Shown here: positions 46,145 to 56,508 of the stretch, one piece after another | Layout: every line of letters starts with the position of its first letter | Numbering within the stretch: position 1 is the stretch's first letter | Source: Antedon mediterranea | Taxonomy: Eukaryota; Echinodermata; Crinoidea; Comatulida; Antedonidae | Assembly: GCF_964355755.1 (NCBI RefSeq) | Contig: NC_092673.1 | Coordinates: forward strand, 25,737,001-25,801,000 | Length of the DNA stretch: 64,000 nucleotides | Direction of reading: 5' to 3' | Position numbers and translations under genes: made by a program | The notes under the pieces: model-generated | Seen by the model: only the letters and a program-made list of their open reading frames with translations | Told to the model about the DNA's origin: nothing | The model's database searches: none

Positions 46145-49109
46145 CTAGATAGGTGCTGGATGTTCATGTCCGTACTTCATTTCCTCGAAATCGTATTCTG
46201 CTATTCTAAGATATTCATCGTATTCTTCCAAAATCTTGAGCGTTTCTACGTTTAGCATCACTTTTACAAGTTCCGCTGTAAAGTCATCACACGAGTTACT
46301 GGTCAGCGAATTTCCATTGAATTTTTCTTCCGTTGTCTAAAAACAATATTTATTATTTATTGATTTCAAAAAAATAATATGGTTGGACACAATATTGTGT
46401 TAAGGTTTAGGCTTATGGCCTATGATACTGGCATCACATGCTAAAACATTGCTAAAATGATTTCTTATTCTGGTACCTATAATGGACCGATGTTTGTGTT
46501 GAGTTTCTCTAATATAACGTTTAGTAGGCAATGCGTGGTATATAATTGGAGGCATTTTTAAAGCACTTACTAGTTCCGTTATCTTGGCAATAACATGTTC
46601 AGTAAACACAATAATTTCTTGAAATTTGTCAACATAGTTTTTAGGATCTTCCTTGTATAAGAGGTCTTCAGCAACTTTAATTTGGCTGATGAATTCCTTG
46701 TAAACTTCTAAGTTATCCATGTGAGTTGCAAGCAGGTCTTCCTCCTACAAAATAGTAATAAATATACAGACACATTTACTGAGCCATACTTTCTTTTAAA
46801 TTCCGTTCCCGCTTGGATGCTACGCAATGACGTTAAGCGCATCGTCCCTCAGTTCGGACACCCCTTTAAGGGGACACTTTCCAGTAGAATGAAAGATGTA
46901 TGTATATTTAAACATGGCCAACGCATTGGGAAAGAAAGGGGGGGGGGGGGCATCGTGATAATAAATTCGTTTTTACCGTAGCTTCAAGTCGTAGTTGTAG
47001 TGTCAGTTGGCTTGGTAGTCCAGGTATGATTATGTTGTTGGCTGTTGCGTCGGGATCCCCAAATCGGTCTACTCTCTATAATCAAAATATAAAACGCTTT
47101 GTTAAAGAATATCCTTAAATAGTAAAGGAATTTTCCTTTTTCATAAAAATTGTCATTCAATTTAGATCGTAGTGTGACAGCTGCATAACCTCTACCCAAC
47201 TCCCTATACCCACCCCTCTCCAACTCCCTAACCTCTCCCCGACTCCTTAACCCTTCCCTAACTACCTAACCCCTCCCCGACTCCTTAACCCCTCCCTAAC
47301 TACCTAACCCCTCCCTAACTACTTAACCCCACCCTAACTACTTAACCCCACCCTAACTACCTAACCCCTCCCTAACTACCTAACCCCACCCTAACTACCT
47401 AACACATCTGATGTTGCACGCATTACTTACATAACTGTCAAGGGTGCCTTTCTCAATCTTATTCAAGGTCACTGTTTCTTCAACCAGCTTATCGTGTTGT
47501 TGTATAACGATGTCATGTTGCGGCATCGATGTTGGAACGGGCGTTGCTGACGTAACGTGTAAAACACACAAGGCTAAATGAAAAAAATTATAATTATAAA
47601 TTCGTTATAGTTGCAGATAAATAATACAATTTAAAATGAAAGGGAAATTATTTCAATATTACATGGTTTCGTCGGTGTTAATTTTAATTAAGCCTACACT
47701 ATATGATCGTAGCGGTTGGTATAGCGACTAACTCGTGAAATCGGTCAGTCAAGTATAATTTGTGGAAGTTAACTACAGGAGCCCTCGAAAGAACACATAC
47801 TGTACTGAAGATAGGTTTAACACTCAATTTCACAATTCTAATTTCCTATTTTAAAATTCCGACCTTGTGTCGATGCCTAGTCTCCCTTATTGATTTGGGT
47901 GCTTTAACATAATGAATAATAATAAAAGCGCATCTGAGATTTAATTTACTGATGGTAAGTACTGTAATGGAAATTGTCTGAATATCCCGCTACTAAATTG
48001 CCGCTGCGCCTCTTTACCCACTGGAAATGGATTCATGCATTAAATCCTAGCCTAAGCCCTTTTGTAGCCCTGGTCGATATACAGGTAAGCATTTTTCAGA
48101 CGGCCTGTCTGTATTAGGGTATGCAAAATTTTAGTTTAAAAAAATTAGGTTCGTTCGTTATTTTTATGAATTTATTTATGTGAATAAATAGTATACTCAT
48201 TGTTTATCTATAAAACAAATGTTGAAACATTTGTAAATTTTAGCCTCATTATATAATCTACTATTGTAAAACTGATGAGTTATATCATTTCAACTGACGA
48301 AGTGTATGAATATTGTTAGACTATGATTATTATAATTATGATTATTATGATTATTTTTTATATCTATTAATGCATAATACAGTATTCTATTGCCCTTGAT
48401 AAATACATTAACGATATCGTATCAATTGATTATGTAATGTTTTGATGTGGTAGGCTAAGTTTATACGAAATATCGTGGAGCTTTTGGTTGGTGGTTAAGG
48501 TCCCGGGGGTAATCCTCTATTTACCTCTAGCCCTCAGCCTCAAGTGAGACTTAACTTTCCTTAAGCTGGACAGTGAGTTAAATTAATAATAGTAATAAAT
48601 ATATTATATGTTATGTTAAACTTTAAAAAAAAGAGAAGAAATACATTAAAAGATGATATGTATAAATTATAAGAGACAATATTGTAAGGAATGATAATGA
48701 ATAGAGAAAAGATTACAACAAAAATCATGTATGTAAAAACACGATAACATTACAATGTTAGAACAGTTGTGTATAAATTAATATACAGTATTTATATGAA
48801 AATGTATATGATGAAAATAAAAAAATATATTTTAGTTTTATATCCATCATAATCGGCGCGGTTATTTCTGTTGGATGATGCGTATCAAATAAAATAATAA
48901 GTTTATGATGAGACCTTCGATAAAAACGGGCGAGAAATTTGGCATGTAAAATTATATGAAAAAAAAATAGCCAGGCTCAGATTAAATAGGAGATCAATAT
49001 CTATAACTACAGATTTTGCTCATGTGCAAATAAAATAAAGCTTATGTCTGTAAAATTATATTGGAAACTTACCGATCAAAAAACTGTAAACCATTTTTCT
49101 CTCATCCAT
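46145..49109 (-). CDS. Gene F: small secreted helical protein, five-exon form
   Basis: Exons in coding order: 49109-49073 (12 codons plus 1 base), 47573-47431 (2 bases plus 47 codons), 47075-46977 (33), 46744-46571 (58), 46336-46145 (63 plus TAG). Phases are 1-0-0-0, all borders GT-AG; the product is 214 residues. The signal peptide is MDERKMVYSFLIA then LCVLHVTSA. The second exon corresponds to exons 2 and 3 of C/D/E fused, and still ends in Tyr (TLDSY). Helix-like segments: VEETVTLNKIEKGTLDSY; LEVYKEFISQIKVAEDLLY; YVDKFQEIIVFTEHVIAKI; LKILEEYDEYLRIAEYDFEE. The linker exon starts RVDRF as in B. A clear TATA box lies 110 bp upstream. Its 1-0-0-0 phase pattern is the one I associate with long-chain helical cytokine genes. 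The function is unknown. Confidence 0.87.
46939..46950. repeat. Poly-G run in gene F intron
   Basis: A run of about 12 G residues in the intron between exons 4 and 5, 27 bp from exon 46977-47075. It would read as poly-C upstream of the next acceptor on the transcript. Confidence 0.8.
47195..47401. repeat. CCCTAACTACCTAAC minisatellite in gene F intron
   Basis: About 12-14 units of 15-17 bp such as CCCTCCCTAACTACCTAAC and CCCACCCTAACTACTTAAC. It contains the word CCCTAA at nearly every unit, reminiscent of degenerate telomeric repeat, but the units are longer than six bases. It lies in the intron between exons 47431-47573 and 46977-47075. Confidence 0.75.
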
Positions 49110-49218
49110 TTTTGTTCACAATTTTCCTTACAGTTTCAACCTAATTTTGTCAACAATGTTGCTTAACCAATGTTTCTGCCGGTGTTTGAATGTATAACGA
49201 AACATTCTCAGATGTGCC

Positions 49219-49229
49219 TTTATATATAC
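49219..49229 (-). promoter_or_regulatory. TATA box of gene F
   Basis: Minus strand TATATATAAAGGCAC, a near-consensus TATA box 110 bp upstream of the ATG at 49109. It is the clearest core promoter in the cluster. Confidence 0.65.
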
Positions 49230-51329
49230 CTACTAGCAATACAAAAACAAATAGTAATGCGCTAAAAATAAGTGATTTAAAGTGTAAAACCGAAAAAAGA
49301 CAATGTCCCCTCATATCCTAACCTACTCAGAATTCAGTTAACTTGAATCGATCTTAAAATATTGTATTCTCTGTGTTTGTTTAGTGTACTAAAATCAACT
49401 AAGTATATATACATTATAAATATAGATTAGATCGCCATAGGCATGATATTTATCCTAGTAACGAATGTGTGTTTACATACTGCAAAGGGGTTGTAGCCGT
49501 TTTCTCGGAAATTAATTTAAGGTAAACTGCCCTCTATAATATTTTCGAAGTAAGCTTTGTTGAAGTCTATTAGGGTATTTCCCTATTACGTCATTTGCGA
49601 ACGTATTCAAAATGCCTTATATGAAAATAATACTGTCATGAACTAAAAGTATATTGTTATTAAGAAAATTCGGTCGTATGATACGTTCTTCTTTGTTGTT
49701 GTGTGTTTGTTTGTTTGTTTTAGTAAGGCGTGATTGATTCTGATGTAAACAAAAACAAATCGTATTTTCTAGTGAAACATAGGCGTAGCCTAATATTATT
49801 ATGAACGGTAACGAATGTCTTAAATGGATATGAACGGGTTCCTAGCAATATTATTTTATTGGCTCAACGTGTAGATTAATCAGTTTTTCATATCCACTTA
49901 ATATGGATAAATGATTCAGATTCAGATTCAATTTTATTTTGCCACTTAAAATATGGAGTACTAAATAAGTAGTAAATAATAAATATGAGTACATTTTAAA
50001 AAATGTATATTAATAAAATTATTATACAATATTTAAATGCATTGGTTTATCCTACATTATGCATATTATGTTTTTTTATAATTGTTTTATACTTTTACTA
50101 CATTTTGATAATGAAAAATACAAATAATGAAATTTTTTCTGTGACATATTTGATTGTTATCTCATTTTCAATTTCAATTGGGGGAATTGCGATAATGTTT
50201 TCTTTTAATGTATGTATACATTCTTGGTTAATCGAGGTTTATCAGTATATCTAATTTAATCAAGATTTCATATGAAATGCTTTTCGACGGTTTTTAGTTT
50301 TCAGAATTATAACAGCACGGGCTTTTATTTACAATGTACACAGTGAAATCAGAATCACGCTTCTCATTTTTTTTTTAGACCAGCCTAAACCATCAAATCA
50401 GTTTATGAATGTTATGTGTTGCTTTCGTTAAGAATTTTAGCTCTAAGTGTGGGCTACTTAGGCCTACTTGGAACGTAGTAGCACGTGTAATCATTTATAT
50501 GTAAATGTGAACTTTATTCAATCAATCGTACATTTTTTGGGTATTATAACGGTAACCAAAATAACGTATATTTACAGTGACTTTTTACAAAAAAATATTA
50601 AATATAAAGTATATACAGTGATTATTTACAGTAATGATAATAATACAAATTAATTGTTTATATTGACTATTATTGGAAACAGAAGTTGAATAATAAAATA
50701 CTGAATAAATACAAAGTTTCATTAGAGGTTTACAATAAATGGAAAAGATGAATACGTATAATATTGTAAGTATAAAAAATAGGAAATAGTAATAAGGATT
50801 ACTGTATATTGGGAACGGCCTACAAATGAACATAGTTATAAGCAAAAGTTCCATTGATTCATTTGCGTGATATAAACGGTTAGATAGGCTGGTGATATTT
50901 TACCAGCAGATCTATTGGCAATTTACCACTGTTGATTAATATAATAGTATCCAATATAAATGTATATCCAAAATAACTAAATCGCCTAATCCCGCGGCTA
51001 CAAGGTGTACGGCCAATTCTAAAATTACTAGCCGGATCGTTATCCGGATCCGTTTAATATCAAATGTGTCATAAGTTGGAATTTACTTAGGTAAACTTCG
51101 TTACTTTTTACAAATATTCATTTGTTGTTCATATTTGAATTCCTTGTTGGTTGTGGTTTATCTACAAATTTCATTTTTTATCAATGCGTATTTTTCTTTT
51201 TTATTTTTCCAAGGATTTTTATACATCCTATAGGCCTACGTCACTTAATATTCATTGTTTGTCTATGACTACCTCAAGATCATAATAAACCTAAACAATT
51301 AATAAATAAAATATTTAGTTATTATGTCA

Positions 51330-51428
51330 TACCGTAAAACCTCGAAAACTGTAGAGGGGGGCTTCTTTTCGAGATGGGCTTCTTTTCGAGGTTTAAGCCC
51401 ATGGGCTTCTTTTCGAGGTTTTACGGTA
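51330..51428. mobile_element. Short foldback hairpin (TACCGTAAAACCTCGAAAA)
   Basis: 99 bp with perfect inverted ends TACCGTAAAACCTCGAAAA / TTTTCGAGGTTTTACGGTA, and GGGCTTCTTTTCGAG repeated three times inside. Probably a tiny MITE. Confidence 0.75.
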
Positions 51429-51775
51429 TCTTAAAAACTGATCAGCTCGTTTTAAATAACATAAAATATAACACAATGGGTTATCTGCCAAGTGCGAATA
51501 ACCAAATGGAACATGGGATTCATCATGGGTATAGAGACATTATTCCACAACGCCAATCCGATACCGGGGGTTCACAATAAATCTTTAAGACATTGTTAAT
51601 GAATTCATCATTTCATTTTAAATTATGCCGATTTAATTTTATCTTTAGGCCCAAAAAGGTAGTCCCCTTTCATGAATACAGGCCCTATTTAAATTGACCA
51701 GTACGGTTTTGGATTCTTTTCTCATTTTCTCAGGCTATTACTACTATAGTCTTGTATCTACGGTATATATAAATT

Positions 51776-52238
51776 TACGTAATGGCAAAATTCGGTATAT
51801 TCGGTTGGTCCGCACACAATAATACGAGGATGCTTCACATTTACCTATCTCCTTCTACGATAATTGTTTTTAATAGCTTAAAACAGTGGAACAGCTCGAG
51901 TACAGCATCATAAATATTAAAGACTGGCCGATTTTCTTTAAAAAAATACTATTTTGATAGATGTAATATACGTTTATACAAATATATTGATTTGCGATGC
52001 ATGGAACATTCCATAGGCATCCATTAGACAGTGTATGTACACCACGATCGGGGCAAATTGTTGAACCTAAATTCGTTTTAATCGTCAATAACAAATTATC
52101 TAACTCAATTTAATTAGTACAGGGTTACATCAGGTGGTTAAAATCAGTACCGAAAGTACGAAACAACTTTATATACCATCGAGTAAAAATTCTAGAAGTA
52201 ACACGCGATTTTCCAATTTTGCCCTTATTACGTAAATG
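51776..52238. mobile_element. Element with TTTACGTAA inverted ends
   Basis: The left end TTTACGTAATGGCAAAATTC and right end TTTTGCCCTTATTACGTAAA are inverted repeats 463 bp apart. The interior shares long blocks with 6845-7300. No coding sequence. Confidence 0.65.
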
Positions 52239-52526
52239 TATGCATCCCTCGATTTTGTTTGTTCCAATTTACTTTCAATAATCATCCGTTACTTTTTATA
52301 AATATCATATTTGTTATTTCCTAATTAATTGCTTCCGTTCGTTGGCCTCATATGTACTTTTGATTGTTTGTTTGCTTTTATTTTTCCTCGTTGTCTTTGT
52401 TGTTTACTGTTTTGTAAATCACAGGTTTGCCCGCTGGGTATGTGATGTTTTTAGGTTGAATAAATAAATAAATAAAATAAATTTGCTATATTTAGTGAAT
52501 AAATAGAGAATAAAATATATACATAT

Positions 52527-52603
52527 TGACATGATGATGTCATATCACTACCGTATTTGGGAATAATATGACCATAAACTAGTTTGATAGTGTGGACAGA
52601 CCT
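52527..52603. mobile_element. MITE, CTATCAAAC family, half copy
   Basis: Keeps GACATGATGATGTCATATCA and AAACTAGTTTGATAGTGTGG followed by ACAGACCTT; the other half is missing. Confidence 0.6.
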
Positions 52604-53188
52604 TAAAAGGTAATGTGTATTCTTTATTATTGTTATTTAAAAAAAAATAGAATAAGTCTATAAATAAATGTAATAATGAGGATTATGCCTTGCATCCACG
52701 TGGAAACCAGTGGAAGAGATTTATATATAGGCCTACATTTATGTTTACACATTAACCTACAAATTGAATATCAAGTCATGTAATCATGTCCTTATTTGTT
52801 AAAGCCATTGACTAGACAGGGAGTATAATATATTTTGACGTCATATATCATGTATTACGGTATTTTTATACCCTTTTATTTATTTTTATATATTTGCTGT
52901 ACTATTGTGGTTGTTGAACAAGGTATTGTCGTGTATACTTTTAAATTGACCTTGTTGTCCATATATTGACGTGCAATTTTAAGAACTATGAAAGGAAGGA
53001 AGGAATCACCCTATTCCGGATTCAGGGAATTGTTGACTACGGGGCGCAGTTTAAAACTTTCTACTTTCTCATTTAAAAAAACTCTTAACTAAACGCAGCC
53101 ACGAATTAATAGTAATAATAATGTAGGTATGTGTATAGCACTAGTAATAGTATCAACTAAACCGAAGTAAAAATCAAAGGCGCTTGTA

Positions 53189-53540
53189 TTAGATGTTAAC
53201 AAGATGCGTTTTAAGTTCTTTTTTAAATATAGCAATAGATTTTGATTTAGTAATATGTCGGGGGAGAGAATTCCAAGGAGAAGCAGCAGAGAACATAAAA
53301 TACCTTTGTTCATAGGATTTGGTGTTTATTCTAAGAACAATCAGTAGGTTCTGATCAGCCGAACGAAGACTAGCAAGATGGGTGTAGGAGGGAAGTAGAA
53401 CAAGTATATAGGTTGTTTTAGAAGTAGCGTTTTAAATGTTAGTAAAAGGATCTTATATTTTATACGGGAGTCAATAGGTAGCCAATGAAGGTTATATATA
53501 ATAGGAGATATGTGTGAGGATCTTCTAGTAAGTGTTAGAA
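53189..53540 (-). pseudogene. LINE 3'-end fragment, frameshifted
   Basis: The minus strand encodes LHWLPIDSRIKYKILLLTFK, then after a frameshift SLRSADQNLLIVLRINTKSY and SPWNSLPRHITKSKSIAIFK, ending KTHLVNI and a stop. These are the diagnostic C-terminal motifs of a CR1/L2/jockey-type reverse transcriptase ORF. It is truncated at the 5' end and broken. Confidence 0.85.
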
Positions 53541-53552
53541 TTTAACCCTACA

Positions 53553-53672
53553 GCTTCTCACTAGGACGCAATGTAAAGACGTTAACGCAACGCGACCCAT
53601 AACAAGCGATGGATTATGCGAAACTTGCGTTGCCTTTATGTTTTTGCGTCCTTGTGTGAGAACAAAGCGCAC
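53553..53672. mobile_element. MITE, GGTTCCCACTAG family, decayed copy
   Basis: CTTCTCACTAGGACGCAATG at the left and TTTTGCGTCCTTGTGTGAGA at the right keep the palindromic layout, with several substitutions in the ends. Confidence 0.55.
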
Positions 53673-54026
53673 AAATAGGTTGACCAATCACGACGCGATT
53701 GGTGATGGGTGACACAGCTATATCCACTGTGCTATTCAGACTGTAGGCCTACTATATTGTCCACGAATTACTGTGGTGTATAACTGTCAATATTGTAGTA
53801 ATGTTTCAAATGGCGCCTCATAAGATATACGGTTTACGTAGACGCACAGACACACCCATTATTCCATTATTATTATTATTACAATACACGTACGTTATTA
53901 CTGATGGCTATATAAAAAGTGTCATCTCATCGTGACAAAGATCACTGGCAAATAGGCCCATTGAAAAATAACCAAATAGATAACATAAATATAGTGACTT
54001 CCTTTCTTATATCTATTTTTCGATTC

Positions 54027-54196
54027 GTGTCTAAAGCTCTGTCTAGACTATCAAACTTTATGTGACGAAAAAGTTTGATGTACCCATATGGTAGTGCTAT
54101 GCTTAAATATGGTAGTGATATGACATCATCATGTCCATATATGGGCACATCACATTTTTTTGACACATAAAGTTTGATAGTGTAGACAGGGCTTAA
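54027..54196. mobile_element. MITE, CTATCAAAC family, full copy
   Basis: Left end AGCTCTGTCTAGACTATCAA, right end TTTGATAGTGTAGACAGGGC. The interior has TATGGTAGTGCTATGCTTAA and TATGGTAGTGATATGACATC. A second left half starts directly after it (54196-54245), as if two elements were joined end to end. Confidence 0.8.
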
Positions 54197-54245
54197 AGCT
54201 CTGTCTACACTATCAAACTTTATGTGTCAAAAAAATGTGATGTCA
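54196..54245. mobile_element. MITE, CTATCAAAC family, left half only
   Basis: AAAGCTCTGTCTACACTATC followed by AAACTTTATGTGTCAAAAAA and TGTGATGT, then unrelated sequence. Confidence 0.65.
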
Positions 54246-54499
54246 CCATATTCCATTTGTCCTAGTTTGAATGGAAATTACTATGATTTGATTAAGTAAA
54301 CACCGCCTATTCACAATAGTATATTTGAGATATATGTACGTGATAACATTTTCATCCATCACAAAAATAAAACAACATATTAATAAAACCCAATACCAAA
54401 CTTTATTGCACAGATCGCATTTTAAAATGAGAATCACAGTATACAAACATATCCAAATGTCTTAATTACAAAATCTTGCTACTAATGATAATGATAATA

Positions 54500-54670
54500 A
54501 TATTCGTTCTTACATAGCGCTTATTGCACAATGCTTCTAAGCGCTGAACATTATTACCCCGGTCATTTGTTGTGGATCAAACACGTATGGAAACACACTC
54601 CAATAATGCAGCTAGTACTCAGCGCAAAGTTGTGTCTTGATCTAACCGGGTAGGCCTACACATGGGAAAC
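54500..54670. repeat. Dispersed repeat with AGCGCTTA...AAGCGCTGA
   Basis: Contains TACATAGCGCTTATTGCACA, TGCTTCTAAGCGCTGAACAT and TTATTACCCCGGTCATTTG, words I associate with common short repeats of marine invertebrate genomes. No second copy was found in the window, so the call is tentative. Confidence 0.35.
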
Positions 54671-55633
54671 GAAAGTAAAATATCGTCGCCCCGTATCAAG
54701 GCAAATGATGTAATACATGTCACACATATATCACATGTACTTGTCACTCTCTTAACATAATAGTTTAATATAAAACTTAACATTAACAAATAAAACTATT
54801 CGAGTGTTGTCCTTTAACGTAAAATGCATTAATAATTAACACAATTGATTGTAAAGTTAAATTAAATAAGTTTAAATATAATAGTATATAATGTTATTTA
54901 TCTTAAGCTTATTTCAAAATAAAGACTAAGCATGTTTTTCTAGTAGATAAGGTTTAAAATTAAAGAGTTTCTTTGAGGATATTTTTCTATTAAGTAACTC
55001 CTGTATCATACGTCCTCCAACCATTGCGGATGATGAACATCCATATTAAATTTAAGCATATCATTAAACACCATTAGTAAAAAACATTTTGAATACCAAT
55101 TAGGCCTACAGACATAATTTAAATTCAACAGACGTTTTTTTAAATCATAACAATTTCAATACAACAATACGTGTGGGATCAATAACTGGCTTTAACCATT
55201 AGGCCTATTATGTTTATTTATTTATTTGTTTACCGGATACACAGTATCCCAATACAATTGAATGTTGATCGGAGTCAAGTTTCAGAATAAAATGGATACC
55301 ATTTTCCAAAAATTAATAATTAAGTTTTCAAAATTTTCAATAATTACGCTTTTAATAAATACGTTTTATATAATTAAATACTTTAAAATAATACTGTTTA
55401 GTTTAGAACCGATTAAAGTGATAAAAATACATATTTGATATGCAATGGAATTAGTTTTGACAAACGTTATTTACAGTTGCATAGCAACAACTATCCACCT
55501 TTTTATCAATAAGAAATTGCATCAATATTTTTTATAAATATAATAATTAATTGCATCTAATTACTACTTACAGTCTAGGTAAATTCGTTTAAAACCCTGT
55601 CGTAAATGCACCGGGATATCTTCCTAATAAGCT

Positions 55634-55797
55634 AAACAGTAGAACCACTCCTTTCGGGACACACCCCTATTAAGGGTGACACCCCTATTAAGGGTGAAAC
55701 TTTAACATGAAACGAACAAATAAAAACCTTATTGAGAGGAAAGTTTGTTCAGTCCCGGAAGTGTCTTCTTAGTAGGAGTTCTACTGTTGTCATTACA
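55634..55797. mobile_element. Possible MITE with AACAGTAGAAC ends
   Basis: AAACAGTAGAACCACTCCTT at the left and AGTAGGAGTTCTACTGTTG at the right form imperfect inverted ends. The interior has a direct repeat of CACCCCTATTAAGGGTGA, itself palindromic. Confidence 0.5.
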
Positions 55798-55901
55798 TTA
55801 CGGTTATATCATGTAGCGTTTATAATAAATATTCAATGAAAGCTTATTATTCATGATATTAGGATAGATATCCCGGTGATAAATATTCCAGTGGGTACAA
55901 T

Positions 55902-56082
55902 AAAGCGTGGTTCCCACTAGCGACGCAACGTAACGCAACGCAGCGACGTTTTGACGCAAAGTTCTATATTGCGTAATCACAAGTGAGAACGACGACGAAA
56001 TAGTGTTGCATGCAAGCGGGGCACAACACAATTATCGGAAGGGCATTTTCTTACGTTGCGTCACTTGTGGGAACCAAGCTTA
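55902..56082. mobile_element. MITE, GGTTCCCACTAG family, copy 4
   Basis: Left AAAGCGTGGTTCCCACTAGC, right TTGTGGGAACCAAGCTTAAG. The interior belongs to the subtype with GGAAGGGCATTTTCTTACG, like 10162-10302. Confidence 0.8.
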
Positions 56083-56157
56083 AGCATTGTTCTTGCTCTA
56101 AAGCAAGACACGTACGTCAAAACAACAGTAGGCCTACTGCCAAACTGTGACACGGGC

Positions 56158-56342
56158 TAAAGCTTGGTTCCCACTAGAACGTAACGCAAGGACGTAAACG
56201 CAACGCAAGCGTTTTAACCAATGACAAGCGAAGTTATAGACAGTTAGCAATCACAAGCGAATAAGCCATCGCTTGTGATTGGTCAATTCACTTGCGTTGC
56301 GTTACGTCCTTGCGTTGCGTCGCTAGTGGGAACCACGCTTAA
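56158..56342. mobile_element. MITE, GGTTCCCACTAG family, copy 5
   Basis: Left AAAGCTTGGTTCCCACTAGA, right GCTAGTGGGAACCACGCTTA. The interior subtype matches 44800-44982 (GCGAAGTTATAGACAGTTAG). It lies only 76 bp from copy 4 and 165 bp past the gene G stop. Confidence 0.8.
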
Positions 56343-56508
56343 GTACGTACAAATGACGCGCTTGCGTAATGCATACGTACTATACCACATTGGTGCATTG
56401 AACTATTTGCGAACTACACAGTGACGCATTTACATACTAACGTGACGGGCTTGATTACTTAATTGACGTATTTGCGTAAAATACAACGCATTGCACATTT
56501 TAAAAGTA

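Larger units (their letters stand above)
49110..56508. other. Intergenic between genes F and G
   Basis: Apart from the gene F promoter, no gene was recognised. 49230-51320 is AT-rich without clear features; the frame at 50003-50254 has hydrophobic stretches but no family resemblance and no supporting context. It then holds a foldback hairpin (51330-51428), the TTTACGTAA element (51776-52238), MITE fragments, a LINE fragment (53189-53540), several MITEs and a dispersed repeat near 54500-54670. Confidence 0.6.

Noticed and set aside
50003-50254. Hydrophobic 83-residue frame as a membrane protein gene
   Set aside because: AT-rich DNA readily gives hydrophobic frames. No homologue, splice context or promoter was evident.
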